From: CAZMXI01 sp964570205
GTDB lineage: Bacteria > Planctomycetota > Phycisphaerae > Tepidisphaerales > Tepidisphaeraceae
Length of the DNA: 8,224 nt
NCBI GenBank assembly: GCA_964570205.1
Contig: CAZMXI010000202.1
Coordinates: 1-8,224, forward strand
Reading direction: 5' to 3'
Shown here: positions 6,485 to 8,224 of the stretch, in pieces
How the letters are laid out: the number at the start of each line of letters is the position of its first letter
How positions within the stretch are numbered: the first letter of the stretch is position 1
Translations under genes and position numbers: made by a program
The notes under the pieces: generated by a model
Told to the model about the DNA's origin: nothing
The model's input: the letters and a program-made list of their open reading frames with translations, nothing else
Database searches by the model: none

Positions 6485-7636
6485 ATGAACAACTTCGTCT
6501 ACTACAACCCCACACGCGTGGTCTTCGGGCGGGATACGATCCCGCAGATCAAGGACCTGGTTCCGGCCGACCGGACAGTGCTGGTGACCTACGGCGGCGG
6601 TTCGATCAAGCGAAACGGAGTGCACGGGCAGGTGCAATCGGCGCTGGCCGGCCGAAAAGTCCTTGAGTTTGGCGGCATTCAGCCCAATCCGCTCTACGAG
6701 ACGTTGATGGAGGCGGTGAAGCTGTGCAGGAATGAGAATGTGGGCTTTCTGCTGGCGGTGGGGGGCGGATCGGTGCTGGATGGGACCAAGTTCATCGCGG
6801 CGGCAGCGCGATTCGAGGGCGCAGAGGCTTGGGATATCCTGTCGAAGGGGGCTGCGGTGAAGTCGGCATTGCCGCTGGGATCGGTGCTGACGCTGCCGGC
6901 GACGGGATCGGAGTCGAACACCTTCGCGGTGATCTCGCGGCAGTCGACGCAGGAGAAGCTGGCGTTTGGCTCGGAGCAGGTATTCCCCCGTTTTGCCATT
7001 CTCGACCCGCAGACGACCATGAGCCTGCCCGAGAAGCAGGTGCGCAACGGGATCGTGGATGCCTATGCGCACGTGATGGAGCAGTATGCGACGTATCCGG
7101 TGGATTCGCCGCTGCAGGATCGGCAGGCGGAGGCGATTCTGCTGACGCTGGTCGAGCAGGGCCCCAGGACGCTGCGCAGCGATGATTACGACACCCGCGC
7201 CAACATCGTCTGGTGCGCCACGCAGGCGCTCAATGGGCTGATCGGCGCGGGCGTGGTCCAGGACTGGGCGACGCACAGCATCGGCCATGAGCTGACGGCG
7301 TTCTATGGGGTTGACCATGCCGAGTCGCTGGCGATCGTCATGCCGAGCCTGTGGCGTCATCAGAAGCAGCAGAAGGCGGCCAAGCTGCTGCAGTATTCCC
7401 GCCGCGTCTGGAATGTGACAGGGGGCAGTGACGATGCGGTGATCGAGGCGGGCATCGCCCGAACGGAGGATTTCTGGCACTTGCTGGGGATGAAAACCAG
7501 ACTGGCCGACTACGGTATCGACAAGGCCGACGCCGCCGAGAAGATCGGCCGGCGGCTGGAGTCTCGTGGCGCGAAGCTTGGCGAGCGCGGCGACATCGGC
7601 CCGCAGCAGGTCAGGCGGATTCTTATGAATTCGTGA
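6485..7636 (+). CDS. yqhD: Iron-containing alcohol dehydrogenase, YqhD-type NADPH-dependent aldehyde reductase
   Basis: This 383-aa cytoplasmic enzyme is close in length to E. coli YqhD (387 aa) and shares most of its long motifs: LVTYGGGSIK, LEFGGIQPNP, LLAVGGGSVLDGTKFIAAA, LTLPATGSESN, TQALNGLIGAGV, and DWATHSIGHELTAFYGVDHA. The four metal ligands are present as D192, H196, H264 and H278, matching the D/H/H/H set of YqhD in order and spacing. The two GGGS motifs belong to the NADP(H)-binding domain. The family reduces short-chain and toxic aldehydes to alcohols. The ATG at 6485 has a good Shine-Dalgarno (AAGGA, about 7-nt spacing). Codon use is more G-rich at third positions than in the hydrolase before it, which favours C, so the pair may have different histories despite the tight spacing. 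A role in disposing of sugar-derived aldehydes is a guess from context. Confidence 0.93.
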   Translation: MNNFVYYNPTRVVFGRDTIPQIKDLVPADRTVLVTYGGGSIKRNGVHGQVQSALAGRKVLEFGGIQPNPLYETLMEAVKLCRNENVGFLLAVGGGSVLDGTKFIAAAARFEGAEAWDILSKGAAVKSALPLGSVLTLPATGSESNTFAVISRQSTQEKLAFGSEQVFPRFAILDPQTTMSLPEKQVRNGIVDAYAHVMEQYATYPVDSPLQDRQAEAILLTLVEQGPRTLRSDDYDTRANIVWCATQALNGLIGAGVVQDWATHSIGHELTAFYGVDHAESLAIVMPSLWRHQKQQKAAKLLQYSRRVWNVTGGSDDAVIEAGIARTEDFWHLLGMKTRLADYGIDKADAAEKIGRRLESRGAKLGERGDIGPQQVRRILMNS

Positions 7637-7661
7637 ATGGCGGGAGCAAGTCGTAAGAAGG

Positions 7662-7685
7662 CCCTCGCGGCGGCGGCCGCGAGGG
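7662..7685 (+). terminator. Strong hairpin after yqhD, terminator-like but without a T tract
   Basis: A perfect 10-bp stem (CCCTCGCGGC at 7662-7671 and GCCGCGAGGG at 7676-7685) encloses the loop GGCG, 25 bp after the stop codon. It is followed by TCTGGT rather than a run of T. The position and strength suggest transcript-end processing or termination, as with the other hairpins behind genes here. Confidence 0.5.
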
Positions 7686-7770
7686 TCTGGTGCATCCAGG
7701 TCAGACTCCGGCATCGCGTTGGAGGAGGATGGTCTGCCCGGGAGTGGATTGGACGGAGTGAAAATGGAAT

Positions 7771-7800
7771 GTGGGACATTGTGGGACATTTTGGGACATT
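7771..7800. repeat. Three tandem 10-bp repeats, GTGGGACATT type
   Basis: The units at 7771-7780 and 7781-7790 are identical (GTGGGACATT). The third, 7791-7800, is TTGGGACATT. The period is exactly 10 bp, about one helical turn, so the copies lie on one face of the DNA. They sit in non-coding DNA 135 bp after yqhD. No CRISPR-like spacers are present. Confidence 0.9.
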
Positions 7801-7861
7801 GATGGGGTTGGCTGGCAGTTCGCGGCCGGAAGCGGGCGGCTGGGGAATGCGGTTCTGGAAA

Positions 7862-7891
7862 CTGTCGCATTTCGTCGCATTGTGTCGCATT
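7862..7891. repeat. Three tandem 10-bp repeats, GTGTCGCATT type
   Basis: The units CTGTCGCATT, TCGTCGCATT and GTGTCGCATT follow each other with a 10-bp period and share the core GTCGCATT. The third unit matches the GTGGGACATT unit of the array 61 bp upstream at 7 of 10 positions, including the final CATT. The two triplets may therefore be related elements or paired protein-binding arrays. Confidence 0.85.
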
Positions 7892-8173
7892 GAGGATGCG
7901 TAAGTAGCGGGTGGAGCGTTGTTTGTGGAGCATGGGGGGTGTTGCGCCTTGGGGGCCTGCACAGCGCAACGTGGGAAGCTTGTCGCCGGGGGCGCAGTGG
8001 CACGCAGAGGAAGATGGGGTGAACAGGGGAGATGGGAAAGCGGACATGGATCCTCCCTTTTCGGGTTATGCTGCGGTTCCGGCGAGCCGAAGCGCAAGGA
8101 ACGCTCAGCCCGGAATAGGAAACGGGCGGGCGTCTGTTATATATACGTTCGGGTCGGGGAAATGTTTCGTTCG

Positions 8174-8224
8174 TGTATAGACCGGGGACATAGGTGGCGC
8201 TGGACCGGGGACATGGGTGACACT
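8174..8224. mobile_element. Probable terminal repeats of an insertion sequence, cut by the window edge
   Basis: The segment starts TGTATAG and continues into two direct copies of ACCGGGGACATRGGTG with a 23-bp period (8181-8203 and 8204-8224, 18 of 21 positions equal). A TG start followed by spaced, repeated transposase-binding sites is typical of the ends of IS21- and IS481-type elements. ACCGGGGACA motifs of this style are familiar to me from such ends. No transposase is in view. The call rests on pattern only. Confidence 0.5.

Larger units (their letters stand above)
7637..8173. other. Intergenic stretch without a convincing gene
   Basis: No open frame here shows a recognisable domain or a convincing coding pattern. 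The two plus-strand frames (7637-7903, 7911-8180) and the minus-strand frames are low-complexity, and one simply translates the 10-bp repeats. Besides the hairpin and the two repeat arrays, the stretch holds an AT-rich spot (TTATATATA, about 8136-8144) that could be a promoter -10 region. I see no good -35 at the right distance. No tRNA or rRNA is seen. Confidence 0.6.

Noticed and set aside
7771..7891. CRISPR array
   Set aside because: The repeat units are 10 bp with no spacers between them, and no cas genes are present.
7637..7903. 88-codon open frame starting directly after the yqhD stop
   Set aside because: Its second half is a translation of the 10-bp repeats, there is a strong hairpin inside its start region, and no domain or ribosome-binding site supports it.
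3722..8047. A 1,441-codon open frame on the minus strand
   Set aside because: It runs antisense to three genes with clear families or repeats on the plus strand, has no recognisable domain, and is rich in Arg, His, Pro and Ala. Such frames are expected opposite GC-rich genes, where antisense stops are rare.

Overview
The window (8,224 bp, GC-rich) comes from a bacterial chromosome. It begins inside recA and ends in what looks like the terminal repeats of an insertion sequence. The mix of genes suggests an anaerobic or facultative heterotroph, perhaps from the Planctomycetes/PVC group or a similar lineage. That mix is an exported FG-GAP/VCBS repeat protein, an exported TIM-barrel glycoside-hydrolase-like protein, a YqhD-type aldehyde reductase, a two-cluster Fe-S protein, and G+C-rich hairpins behind several genes. 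The taxonomic placement is an inference from style, not from a marker match.

Layout, left to right. (1) The 3' two thirds of recA (2-763, +), followed by a terminator hairpin. (2) A 405-aa MFS transporter (873-2090, +). (3) Convergent to it, a 244-aa 4Fe-4S protein (2104-2838, -). Its upstream region carries a perfect FNR/CRP-family box (TTGAT-N4-ATCAA), placed so that transcription would start at or near the start codon. (4) A divergent exported FG-GAP/VCBS propeller-like protein (2998-4029, +). Its reading frame contains a single in-frame TGA at 3316-3318, followed at once by a Cys codon and then by a perfect stem-loop with a GGU apical loop 20 nt downstream. This is the arrangement expected of a selenocysteine codon with a bacterial SECIS element. 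A strong terminator follows. (5) A 728-aa exported glycoside-hydrolase-like protein (4253-6439, +) and, 45 bp later, a YqhD-family NADPH-dependent aldehyde/alcohol dehydrogenase (6485-7636, +), probably one transcription unit. (6) A 588-bp stretch with no convincing gene. It holds a hairpin, two arrays of three 10-bp repeats (GTGGGACATT and GTGTCGCATT types), an AT-rich spot, and at the right edge a 23-bp direct repeat that looks like an IS end.

The observation most worth following is the probable selenoprotein. An automatic gene caller would split it into two genes or call it a pseudogene. Read through, it is a 343-aa exported five-repeat protein with Sec107-Cys108 at the strand before its second calcium-loop motif. 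A CxxC pair (302/305), holding the only other cysteines, sits at the matching place before its fifth. Selenocysteine use and an FNR-type site next door both fit an oxygen-limited lifestyle. No selenocysteine machinery (selA, selB, selC, selD) lies in this window, so decoding capacity must be checked elsewhere in the genome.
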